Assembly: GCA_016165875.1 (NCBI GenBank)
Contig: JABBOT010000002.1
Span: forward strand, 38,343,868-38,407,867
Length of the DNA: 64,000 nt
Direction: 5' to 3'
From: Acanthopleura granulata
Taxonomy: Eukaryota; Mollusca; Polyplacophora; Chitonida; Chitonidae
The notes beneath the pieces are model-generated. The model did not search any database. It was not told the origin of the DNA and worked only from the letters and a program-made list of their open reading frames with translations. The position numbers and the translations under genes are program-made. This document shows positions 24,401-35,800 of this stretch, in pieces. Position 1 is the stretch's first letter; each line of letters begins with the position of its first letter.

Positions 24401-27400
24401 TCAACATGTATGTTTACTTGTACTTCAAAAGAAATACTGTAAATGAGCTAAAATTTCGCCCAGAAAAGTGCGTTTTTACATGCAAATATACTTTTGGTAC
24501 CAGATCTTAAATTTTTTAAGTAGGATATCATCCAACTTTTCAAACAAAACTCAGGACACTTTCATAAGACACTGATTTACAACTAAGCAGGAGTTACCTC
24601 CACTTCCTTCAGGGAGGCCATCAGCCCTCTCTCCACTTCCTCAATCTCCAGGGGTCTGGCTATGACTGTTGACCGCATCTCCTATTCATGGTAACCATAG
24701 AAACAATTAAACTATGGCTGTTTCATTTGATCTAAATGAACACACTTGTATATTTACATAAATTCCAGGCTTGTGCTATCTCTATTAACAGAATAAATAA
24801 TACCTTGCATATGTATGTAACATAATGTCGTACTGGGTCTAAATTCTACTGTAACAGTAGCTACCAAACCTGCTAAAAGAGCTGGCAATCTTAAGCGCTT
24901 TAAAAGCACTATCTTTTTGCAATAAAGAGACCTGAACATAAGGTCATAAAAAATCAAGCCCAGACATTCAGTCCAATGATAAACAAAATGATATATATAT
25001 AGTCAGATGTACATTTACAGGAGTGTTCACTTATATATCAGCATCTAAAAGGAATGGTAACTAAAACTGAACCACTATGGCTAAAAAACCAAAAAATCAC
25101 TAGTCTAGTAAAATTGAGTCTATTCCCAAGTAAAACTGCAACACAGGAGGCTAGCTAGTTTTAAAGATGTGCTATATTACACAGCTTGCATCCACTGGAT
25201 AAGGTCACTCTTGTACCTCACAAAATTACCTCATGACCTGTTCTTTGGCTTTTTAACAACACCTACCCGAAGCTCCACTTCCCTTCCCAACATGTCATAC
25301 AGGCCTGCCCCTTTTGTAACAATCTCTGAAGCCAGCCGTCTTGCCTCTTTCAGTTCCATTATCTAGCATAGGAAAACCAAAAAGAAACATGGATAACCAA
25401 TGAAATATTATAAAGCTGACATATACTGGTAGAAAGGGTCCTGTAGCTGTGAGATTTTAGTAATGTAAGGTATTCAGTACTTTGTTAACAATGATTTTAA
25501 TTTATTAATACTTAATGACACACATTTACTTACAAGGAAGGTTAGATTTACATCAGGAACATAACTTTAAGGGGAGCTTACTCTGTAAGGAATGCACAGA
25601 CAAAATTGTTATTCAGAAACAATAACTACAAATAAGAAGGATGTTACTCAAGATATAAATGAATAAATTACTTAAAAAATCACAAGAGAAATGAGATGCT
25701 TTTCCAGGGTAATAACCTTAAAGGACATTTCATTCTAACATAGACACTGATGTATCTGATATTATACTGTTTACAGTAAGGGTCTCACCCTTGATGAAAT
25801 GTCAAAGGACACAGGGGTACTGTCCTCATCATCTAGGCTGTCCAGAGAACCCATCACATTGGTTTTCATCGCATTGTACAGCACAGAAGTCACCTTGAGA
25901 AGTTCCTTCACAGCATAACCATCAGCCTGATACAGTTTCTTTGTGTTCAGTTTAATATTGGCTTTTGTAGCCTGTTGGAGAGAAAACAGCAAACATTTGT
26001 AACAGCTGTGTGAACATGATGACAATAAAACAGACTCAAGATTGAGCACACTGTAAATTCCCACAATTACTCTAAAAGGCTCTAAAACATTTTAACAGCT
26101 TACATGTATCGCTACAAATAGTGCCACAACCTTGATCGAGACCAACTGAACAGAAACTGTGCCACAGACTTGATAATGACTGCTCACCATGACCGGTTCC
26201 ACAGAATCATGATAAATACCTGTTCACTTTGACGCGTGCAAACACACATGAACATAATGGAACGTAGATTTGCCCAATGGGACATGCGTAAGACTTGATA
26301 AAATTTACTCACCATGAATTGGGCCACAAGCTTGCTAAAGCAGCTACACAGTATGAACTCTGCCACAGCCTGATAAATACCTACTCATCATAAACTGCAG
26401 CACAAATCTGGTTAACAACTTGCTCACCATGACATCTCAGGCACATTAAATATGTACTTAAAAGGAACTGTGCACAAGGTTGATGAAAAACCTGCTCACT
26501 GTGAGTTGCACCAGGCTTGATAAGACCTGTTCATCATGATACACTCTACAATGTCATCATAAAGAATTTTTTTCACTTTGAAACTGTGTATCACAGATTG
26601 ATAAAAGCCTGTTCACCATAAATTGTGCCACGGACTTGATGAAGAGAACCCTGTCCTGTTCTGTGTCCACATCAGTGGGAATGTCAGCATTCGGGTCATA
26701 TCTGTGAACAATACAGTATTCTATCAGATCAAAGGCATAAGCAAAAAAGTATGGATGGTTAAATATGAATAGCCAAGAGTTTTGTCCTAGTCAAAATCCA
26801 TGACTTTCCATGATCACTTAAGGACAAATTCCATGACTTTTCCATGGCCTTTATCAGGTTTCATGGACTCTGAATCCCATTATAACTAACACACTGACAG
26901 TATGTCAAATTGTTGTTTAACTGTTTAATCAAATTTAAGACTTTTGCACTTACATGATGGCAAGAGGCATAAAACACCAATTAAATAAATGATGGTTGTC
27001 AACTTTAAGGGTGGAGGAAACTGGCATGCGCAGGGTAAAAAACCACTGGCAGGTTACTGTTGCAAATCTATAACAGCATCAATGTTTTTGACTATCAGGT
27101 AAATTGTAATAAAGTCTTTGGAACCTTTCAAATTCAGCCAGTATGGCAAATTTCAAAAAACTTCTTTAGGACAGATCATCTAGACTTACTAAAAGTATTT
27201 CCGTGTTGTGAAACTTAAAAAGAGCAAATGCCAAAACATACTAGTTATGCAATGAGGTGTCAACTGTAGTCTACAATACCACCAAGATATTACACATAAT
27301 GAAAGCCATTTCAACAACAAGAGAAAGGAAATATTTATTGGATAGAAAACCTAGCCAAAGCTGCCCAATAATAGTTTTCCACAATTAGTGGGAACCATTG

Positions 27401-28595
27401 GAGTACAACATGACACAAGTAAATTTCCGTATAAACTTCGGGTTTGTAGCTATTTCTGTACTTGAACATCGAGCGTGTGCATGAACACGGGATTTTTGTT
27501 ATGAATTGGAAGAACACATGTATTTTATGTTGTTTTTAACAGCATAACTGAATTTCTCCACGACCTCCATGAAACACATCCTCGACTTTGTATAACATTC
27601 CATGACTTTCCCTGGCCTGGATTTAAAATTCCATGACTTTTTCAGGATTTTAATGACCGTGGGAATCCTGCGTAATACATTTGTGCATCACTAAAACGTA
27701 GACCAGTTATTGCATGTATAAAAATCTTGATGACTTCCCCAAATCTCATCAGCAATCCCTAGACAGATCATACCTTTTGACCAGCCACTTCAACACCTCA
27801 GACACCAGAGGGAAATTTGGTGTGCGGAAGTTTTCCATGGAGATGAGTCGATGATATCCCAGAGCTCTCATCATCTCTGTAAAATCTGTCCAAGAAAACG
27901 TAACCATTTTAAAGCAAATCACACAATTAACATAGGTCAGTTCATTCATGTGATTTATGCCGTCAGTTATGATGGCCATATTTGAAAACTGCCAAAGTTA
28001 TCATTAAAAATACCTTCACTGGGTGTAACTCAACAAATCTTAATATTTTCTCTCCTTTCAGTATTTATTTCGTTTGAAATCACTCCTCCTGACACTATTA
28101 TGACCACAGGCTTTCTTTCCCATATTTTTTATATATTATTACAGTGCATTTTCTTACCTCTGCTTTTTCCCAGCCATATACATATTACAGATAATGAATA
28201 CAACACATATGGTTGACTGCGCGCCTATCATAACTTTAAGTTCATATCACCATAAAGTTATGGTTACAAAAGTTACACCACGTTCCAAATACGTGCGATA
28301 AAAGTGATCCATGGCTCACAAGGAAAAACTGTAGATGTAATACATAACAGGAGAAAAAAAATAATTTTAGTTGGATATCTACAGGTGCTTAAATGTGTCG
28401 AAATCTGGTCACCTAATAATAGAATAGTACCACACAGACGATCAATGTACACAAATGTTGTTGCCATGCAAATCGCATAGAGACTCCTAGTTACATTTAA
28501 AACAACTCATTCCGCGAAACATTTCTGGAGGATAGGATAATGTCGGAAACAAAATATGGCCAGGTGTACTTACTTCGAAGGTCTTTGAAAGACAT
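21460..28595 (-). CDS. CLUAP1: Clusterin-associated protein 1 / IFT38 (12 exons, 431 aa)
   Basis: CLUAP1 (IFT38, qilin) is an IFT-B component needed to build cilia. Exons in transcript order: 28595-28574, 27885-27774, 26701-26617, 25971-25789, 25362-25267, 24681-24598, 24104-23971, 23624-23483, 23145-23049, 22788-22687, 22385-22312, 21624-21460. They join in phase to 1296 nt ending TAA. The N-terminus begins [20 protein letters not shown] and runs through [17 protein letters not shown], typical of the family's CH-like domain (residues 1-130). Residues about 165-315 are coiled coil ([20 protein letters not shown]). The C-terminus is acidic and ends in [10 protein letters not shown]. Length fits the family (human about 413 aa). 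The exon 3 donor is GTGAAC, weaker than the GTGAGT of several neighbours. Intron 3 holds decayed copies of that same junction. Confidence 0.97.
22063..22150. repeat. 31-bp tandem repeat, about 2.7 copies
   Basis: ACTACTGAGGGTGTGATAAA plus ATCTGAACAGC repeats from 22063 and 22094, with a diverged third copy from about 22126. It lies in the last CLUAP1 intron. Confidence 0.85.
26100..26640. repeat. Degenerate tandem array derived from CLUAP1 exon 3 donor junction
   Basis: About nine decayed units of roughly 45-60 bases lie in intron 3, next to and overlapping the true exon 3 end (26617). On the minus strand the unit reads AAG-TC-GTGGCACA-TT-ATG followed by GTGA and TTTATCAAG. The best copy (26340-26290) reads AAGCTTGTGGCCCAATTCATG, split here by its donor GTGAGTAAATTTTATCAAG, against the real AAGTCCGTGGCACAATTTATG followed by GTGAACAGGCTTTTATCAA. 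Several copies keep ATG|GTGAG. Confidence 0.8.
28460..28473. promoter_or_regulatory. Imperfect RFX X-box-like motif in CLUAP1 intron 1
   Basis: GTTGCCATGCAAAT resembles the palindromic X-box GTTGCCATGGCAAC with one base missing and a changed end. It lies about 100 bases inside intron 1. RFX factors drive many ciliary genes, but this single imperfect match is weak. Confidence 0.25.
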
Positions 28596-28662
28596 TTTCA
28601 AACCCACAAGCCAGCATCAACATGAAATGTTCTACAGCTACATGTACACTTGTCAGGAATGC

Positions 28663-28680
28663 TGCGCATGCGCTTCCTAT
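28663..28680 (-). promoter_or_regulatory. NRF1 site with adjacent ETS core, CLUAP1 promoter
   Basis: TGCGCATGCGCT is a full NRF1-type palindrome, 70-80 bases before the CLUAP1 ATG. It runs straight into CTTCCT, an ETS core. Such pairs are common in TATA-less promoters of broadly expressed genes. No TATA box is seen here. Confidence 0.5.
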
Positions 28681-29567
28681 GTTCAGACAAACTCCACTCA
28701 GTGCGAGAACCCACCTGCATCCAGCCGTATTCACTCTGCCACAAAACTACATAGGCGTAATGAGCGTAAGGTACATACTTATGGCAAATTTATAACTGAT
28801 TTACGTAGTAGCCAAAAACATAAACAAAGAATTGTGAAATGTGAATATGCTTGTCGCTGTAAGTGGTTGTATTTCTCCTTGCCCCTGGAGGACAACACGT
28901 ATGGGCAGAGGAATACTCTAAGCTATGTATGGGCCTTCTTCATTTAGCTTAGTACAGGCCCAAAAGGGCAGAGTCTCGCACAAGCTTTCAAAGTTTACCG
29001 TTTCATCTGTCTCAGACAGCGCAGGCAGGAAAAAGACAATATAGTTGAGAAACAAAACAAAGTACTGAGATATGGTTCTATTTTTCAGTCTGACCAGTGG
29101 AATAAACAATACAGCCAACACCGAGCTACCCTGAAACCAGACTGTGTTGAAGATTTTTAGGTTTAGGTCAATGCCAATGATAGGAAATTCTTTAGTTTTA
29201 GGCCTATTGAACATTAAACTGGTCATCATTTATGTTTCCTTTGTTTCACCTAAACCATTGAGAACATTTGACCATGCATGTTATATCCAAGATGCATAAA
29301 TCAGATATATTCATATTTAGACAGAACCAGCCATATATGAACACAGGCCTACCGCTACGCTATTTCAAAAAGATTTTGATGATTTAAGAACAGGCACTAT
29401 TTATTTATTATTTGTTTTCAAGATATACCCTATATGTTGTGATTATCTAATTTAACAAAAGCCCAATCAGTCTGTAACAAAAAAATTTTTTTTTTAATGA
29501 TGACATATACCGGTAATGAGTGTCTTGGGACGTCTGGACATCATATATTGGAACTCAGCAACTTCGT

Positions 29568-29827
29568 TTTATTTATTTATTTATTTGATTGGTGTTTTAC
29601 GCCGTACTGAAGAACATTTCAATTATACGATGGCGGCCAGAATTATGGTGGGAGGGAACCGAGCATAGCCCGGGGGGAAACCCACAACCATCTGCAGGGT
29701 GCTGGCAGACCTTTCCACGTACGGCCGGAGAGGAAGCCGGCCTGAACTGGGCTTGAACTCAGAGCGACCGCATTGGTGGGAGGCTTCGGTCATATCTCTG
29801 CGTTAGCGCGCTAACTGACTGAGCCAG
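29568..29827 (-). repeat. SINE, near full length
   Basis: Reverse-oriented copy running from the (ATTT)n tail through GATTGGTGTTTTACGCCGTACT to the head GCGTTAGCGCGCTAACTGAC plus TGAGCCAG, the reverse complement of the tRNA-like A-box region. It differs from the 31214 copy at scattered positions. Confidence 0.9.
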
Positions 29828-30007
29828 TTTCGTTTTAAAACCATCCATATTCAAAATATGGTGATAATAAGTCATTAGTTAAACGTTCTAGGGTTTATGT
29901 TTGTGTTAATTACTAAGCCCCTTTCATGAAAGACATTTCAGTTCCGGCCTGGAGCGAGGTTATAGGTGTCATCTGATTCGCTGGGTTTCGACTTAAAGTG
30001 TGTGTGT

Positions 30008-30063
30008 GGGGTGGGGTGGGGTGGGGGGAGGGATGGGGAGGGTGTAGGGTGGGGTGGGGGGTG
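30008..30063 (+). other. G-quadruplex-prone G-rich tract
   Basis: More than eight runs of three or more G separated by one to four bases, such as GGGGTGGGGTGGGGTGGGGG. This exceeds the G3+N1-7 quadruplex rule several times over. It lies between two SINEs with no gene on either flank for over 1 kb. Confidence 0.8.
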
Positions 30064-31213
30064 GTTGTTGTACAAACAACTATAGACCCTCCCGCACACG
30101 AAGCTCTAGAACGACAGTGTTCCATAGGTGCATAAACTGTAATAAAATCGAATATCTACACTTTCGTGTACTAGAGATACAAAATCGTGTGCATCACGAA
30201 TACACATTTTTGTTTCACTTTTATTTTCAATTACCGTACACAATTTGAACACCTCTGGCACCCTAAATACATAAAAGATATAGATATAGATATATAGACA
30301 GTTTATGTTCCTGTATATACTGACCATTAATCAGTTATTTCAAAGTACGTAGTTCTACCATGGATAGAACTTCATTAAATTCCGTGAAAATAGCTCATTT
30401 AGAAGATGGAGAGGGATAGCTAGACCTACATCCCTACGTATCAATCGCGTGCAGATAGCGCCACACTCATGTAAATATAGCATCACACGATACGATTCCA
30501 TGTGAATGGTATTGTACCAAACATCTGCACTAAGGCGCCATAACTCATACTCATATAACTAGAAACCATCAGTGGCATGACTATGCATGACTTTGATCGT
30601 GAATGGAAATAAACGTATTTCATTCTCTCAGACGATATAGTTAATATATGATACCACAAGAGAAGGAATAATTTGTCAATGAGATAGTGTGTACAAATGT
30701 GCTTGGGAACTATAGTTAGCGGTAAAGTGGACAGATGGACATTATGTACGGCACAGTAGACCTACAGTACAGTACAGTTCTGTGCGAGCCGGGAATTGGG
30801 GAGTGGGCTATTTAAGATGCGTGGGCTCAATCCTGTGTGTGTTCTTGGACGAGGACTATTTAGGACTCCTCCGCCTTCAGTTTTCTTGGGGCCTTGGTTG
30901 CAAGCTCCTGTTTGGTGTTGTATGGCGTGCCGTTATGACCACTTGTCTTCCATCAGATCATGTCTAACAAGCGATGCCCAAATATCCACGGGACTACGAA
31001 GTGTAGTACTTGTTCTGTTACTGAGTCGAATGGTACGAATAATCACCGTCACAAGTACGTTAGACTATAAAAGGACTTTTATAGGTCTATCTATAGGTTT
31101 GGTGTAAATACATTAACCACATGGCAAGTAGAAGAATGTCTAGGCCTTAATTGAAATGACACTGCAAGAGAAGAGGTTGCTAATTTATTAGAGTTATTAT
31201 TATTTACATTTTT

Positions 31214-31477
31214 GGGGCCTCCGTGGCTCAGTCGGTTAGCGCGCTAACGCAGCGCGAAGACCGAAGCCTCCCACGAATGCGGTCTCTCTGAGTTCAAGCC
31301 CAGCTCATGCTGACTTCCTTTCCGGTCGTACGTGGGAAGGTCTGCCAGCAACCTGCGGATGGTTGTGGGTTTCCCCTGGGCTCTGCCCGGTTTCCTCCCA
31401 CCATAATGCTGGCCCCTGTCGTATGAGTGAAATATTCTAGAGTACGGCGTAAAACACCAATCAAATAAATAAATATA
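31214..31477 (+). repeat. Full-length tRNA-derived SINE
   Basis: This is the best copy of the family. The head GGGGCCTCCGTGGCTCAGTC carries an A-box (TGGCTCAGTCGG, 31224-31235) and a B-box-like AGTTCAAGCC (31291-31300), as in tRNA-derived polymerase III promoters. A body with TCGTACGTGGGAAGGTCTGC and CCACCATAATGCTGG follows. The end is ACGGCGTAAAACACCAATCA followed by (AATA)n. It is about 264 bp long and encodes nothing. Confidence 0.92.
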
Positions 31478-31861
31478 TACATTTTTCTTTTCGATAGTAA
31501 CAAAACATGTAATAAACAAGGAGATATAAAATCGTTGAGTCTATTTCCGCTAGTGCAATACCATTTGGGTGTTTGTGTGCTTTGATCTCGACATTCAATC
31601 TAAATTGTTGTTTATTTCGTTAAATTGGCCCACCAGTTCCGTCAAGCACAAAACCAGCTAGTGTGCGCATTATCTGCTTGGGTGCATGTATACTTTGTTT
31701 CTGATCTCAGTAACTTCCGCAGTTGACCCCATTTCATAAATGCGTACGCGGTACAGCTGTGCTTATTGCAGTGTCGCAGTAATGTGACTGGAATCTGAAC
31801 AATGCGTTTATTGTATATGTGTCATCATGACATTTAATTGTTCAGAAAGAAATAACTGGAT

Positions 31862-31992
31862 TGACTTTTTCATTTACTTGATTAGTGTTTACCTCCGTAT
31901 ACTCAACGAATTTTTCTGTTACACGATGGCGGTCACTTATATGGGAGTACTCGAAGTAAACCGGGACCTTTGGCAAGTTGCACCGGCGAACT
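31862..31992 (-). repeat. Degenerate SINE fragment
   Basis: Recognisable blocks are CATTTACTTGATTAGTGTTTAC, split by changes, TCAACGAATTTTTCTGTTACAC and GATGGCGGTCA, followed by a diverged AAACCGGGACCTTTGGCAAGT. It is old and truncated. Confidence 0.55.
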
Positions 31993-32246
31993 TGTCCAGT
32001 TTTGGAAGCTATCGTCAATGAATACTAGTGAGACTACTTGAAAGATCATCGTCGTCCACTTATTGTCATAAAAAAAGGTAAGGCTCCGAGAACAATCGAG
32101 CAGAAACTTGATATTTTCCGTGTGGGAATGACAAGTATAACTAGATCGATCTGACTCTCTGGAGACAGATAAAAGAGGGGAAGTGTATATAGCACTACAG
32201 CCTTAGAAACCCCAAAGTGATTTTTTTTTCAGCATCTTTTAACACT

Positions 32247-32252
32247 TTTATT
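32247..32252 (-). terminator. Candidate polyadenylation signal of the EGF-repeat membrane gene
   Basis: AATAAA on the minus strand (TTTATT on plus), about 560 bases after the stop at 32815. Other signals cannot be excluded. Confidence 0.4.
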
Positions 32253-32814
32253 ACAAAATTAAGACAGTGTAAAAATTTATACCAAACATATATCTCAATG
32301 TACAACGGTCGTATATAACAACCGGTCACTCACGTGTTATTATTTATACGGTCTGCACGTTAGAATCAGATAAGTTGATGATTTGGTAGGATCGATGATT
32401 CTGTCTCTCCACATATAGGCCTCTCTAGATATTAACTGTGCAACTTATTTAAAAAAAAACAAAGCAAGACAATACACACACACTCCCATAAAGACGTTGT
32501 AAGGCCAGTCGTTAAAACACATACTCTCGGAGAATTAATTAAATCAAACACCTTCTTGAATGAAAAGAAACTTATCAAGAGGGTTCCATAATTCTGGAAT
32601 TACACGTACATCCAATCCATATATTGCCCGGCCTGGAACGGCCGGAGCTTTTCGTAGATAAAACTCAGTAGAAAAGTAAATCCGAAACCATTGCCAGAAC
32701 TCAGCTCTGCACCAGAGTGAAACGCCATACACAAAATACGATCATATTAGCTCTTTCTGAAAACAAGGCGTTGAGAGCCCGCTCCACTGGGAAAGCTCTT
32801 GAAATGACGAATAT

Positions 32815-35800
32815 TCATGATGTGATGGCGACCGCGTCATCAGTCAGCTCACACTCGGCAGGTGACTTGAAGTGGATGGGCGGGGAATCCATGTCTGTGA
32901 ACTGGTAACATCGGTTCTGATGGAATATCACGAACGGTTGTTCCATGGAGTTCGCTACTGCGGCCGAGTTAATGGAATCCACATCTGACATCGGACGGTC
33001 AACTAAGTCCTTCTTAGCTCTGTTCAACAAAAGCAGCACACCATCCATGGATCGATTTCTCGATTGTTTATATATAAATTGGTTTACAATTGAAAAAAAA
33101 TACGAAATTCAACGACAGATAAAATCAATGCATTAAATCAAATATATTTTGTGTTATTATATATATATATATATACATATACCATTCAATATACCCTTTA
33201 AACAAACAATTAAGGGAACTTAATATTAGATTGTTTTTCTGCACAGTACAAGTAAATTACCTCCTCCTCGCCACCATGACCAAGATACCGACAACAGCCA
33301 GAGCGATCAGGCCGCCGACCACACCAATGGCGATGTAAATGCTGGAGGAGTCCTGTAGTGGTAGAGAATACAGAAATCAGTGCGGAGGACATGCTGTTTA
33401 AGCTTTGGCTTGTACATTTGTCAGTGGCAAGCGAGAGTCATATGGTAGATCACAATGTGAAGGTGATAAGAGACTTATTTACATGCGTACACTGTTCACA
33501 TTGTCATGGTGTGCCTATTGGGAGAACGTATCCGGGTGGAATGTGTAGTAAGTCATCAGATTTAAACACATACCACACTTATAGAAAAAAAAATTACGCA
33601 TGTACACAATAAAGTGTTAAATACTATTCATCTAAATGTTACACAGATAGTGGCCATAGCAGAGGAAATAATGGCTTAAGGAGATCTTTATATCGCTGTG
33701 GATGGAGGATTTGTTAAAGATAAAAGATAGAATGAAGGGGTGAGGTGGGGGCGGGTCAGCGGGAGGGGGATTCATTTGGCAAAGGTACATGTCTCTCTGC
33801 GCTTTTGGTGCTTTTGCATCTATTTCACCTGGGAAAAGCGTTGGCCTGTGCTTCTGGAACTTGTGTAAGCACTGAGGCGTTATCTGTTCTGTTAAGAAAA
33901 AAATTGATTCTCTTGGCGCAATGATACATGTTGTCCGGATGTGACGAGTTTCATGCTCCATTGTCTCTCAATGTCATTTATCGTTACCCATCAAGGCTGC
34001 TGGTGGATGTATTAGCGCTCTCCTTAACGCTAACAATTTACATAAAGATTCAAAGGCATGGCTACTTTTTGGACGTTGAAAAGGGTGGGTGTTTATGATT
34101 ATAGTTAACATTTGAAGAGAAGATATACATCACCAAACGACAAAACCGAGAAAATAAAAGTAAACGGATCTGCATTATCTTTATACAAATATCATCAGTC
34201 AAGAGAAGGATGTTCCTTGAAACCCTGGGTTGTTGTTAAGATGTATACAAACTCGGTCCTTTTCGTGTATCAGGATCACACAAGATATTCTGGCTGGCAC
34301 TAACATCAGAATCATTGATAATACCTGTTTCTTAGAAACATTTTCTGCTTGCTGATGTCCCGCCTCGGGTAGAATATCGCCCGTGTACACTTCCCGGTTC
34401 ATTTTACTGGCTAACCCTGTGGAGAGGCGGTCTAACATGTGGAGAAGTTGGGTGGCTGTTAAACTTGTGTCACTGACCATAACTTTCACCTTAACTGCTG
34501 TCAACAGCACTCTACAAAACAATACAGCTACTATGATTGCAAAACAAGCAAAAAACAAAGGGAAAGTAAATATTCGACCACAAAACAGAGCTGAGGAATA
34601 CTCTGTTGAATAGATGAGAAATGTTTGTCTAAGGGAAAACAGTGATCGTTCCTGATTGGCTACTGTGTGAGACCGAAGTGGAACACAGATTTATGACAGT
34701 GTGCATAATGGTTACAATTTGATATTCCATGCATAGAAAAAGGCAAATATCACGCTTTTGATATATATTGAACTATTTCAACAGATATCCAGAAATACCC
34801 TTAAATTTTTTTTTTCTGTTAAATCCGTTATTTGTGGGATGACGATTTGCCTTTCCGTTGATCTAACGGATTAATTTCTTCCTGATTACGTTATCAGAAA
34901 CGTATTAATTCGTTACCAGGAATGGATTAACCCGTGAGACAAAAGAAAAGGCAATCCATCATCTCTCAAAGAGCAGATTTAGCGGTTGAACTTTTTGAAG
35001 GGCGGGGAATCACACGGAAAATAATATCCACCGGAACTTGAGTAATATAAATAAACATAATAAAGACACAAAACTAAAATGAAAATATTGATTGTTGTAT
35101 AATTACGCTTGTACTCACCCGCCAGAGCCATAAGTCAGGTCTGAACCGACCACGTGGACATGGAGGGAAGCCGGCGACAGTTTACCTGTAGCTGTCAACT
35201 CGTCATATATGTAGCCTTGTACTCCAGTCAGTTCCGAGACCTCCCCTACCAGGGCCACAGTCCAGTTGACGCTTACATCTGAGCAAGGTGAATAAACAAG
35301 TGATAACAGAGGCATGGAATTATGACTCTGTGGTGTTTTAGCGCCAAAGAGTATATACAGCATTCCCTTGTATGTAAGAGTGTGTATTTGAAGATTGAGG
35401 ATATCACGGCCAAGAGCTATTGATACTTGTAGACTAGTAACCAGTCGTCGGGATGGAGTTTAACACTGGCTTTCATTTCAGCAGAGATAATGCTAGAATT
35501 ACCGGCGCTTGTCAAACAAGGCCTTGACCCTCTTTTACAACACGCAGTCTTATACAATCCATTTTCAAAGAAATACTCTCATAAAGGACTTATGTAAAGC
35601 GAAGTATTTACCGGAAAGTCACGAAAATGCACCTTTTGTGAAATCAGACCCAGCATAAATTACAATGTCTAACAGACCTTGAAATATATCCAGGTAGGGT
35701 AATAAACTGTGTTATCTCTTGCCAGAAATTTATTAAAGTATTTAGCTATGGTACACTCTCTGCCATGGAGTCAAGAGTGACGGGCTAAGTCAGGACAATA

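Larger units (their letters stand above)
28750..32240. other. Intergenic between CLUAP1 and the EGF-repeat gene
   Basis: No coding exon recognised. It holds two near full-length SINEs in opposite orientation, a third degenerate one, and a G-rich tract at about 30008-30063. Remaining sequence is AT-rich and unremarkable. Confidence 0.6.

Noticed and set aside
28540..28947. 135-codon plus-strand frame over the CLUAP1 start
   Set aside because: It runs antisense over exon 1 and the promoter, has no recognisable domain, and the composition looks like translated non-coding DNA.
28918..29229. Hydrophobic 103-codon minus-strand frame
   Set aside because: No family resemblance, no splice partner and an AT-rich hydrophobic bias typical of chance frames.
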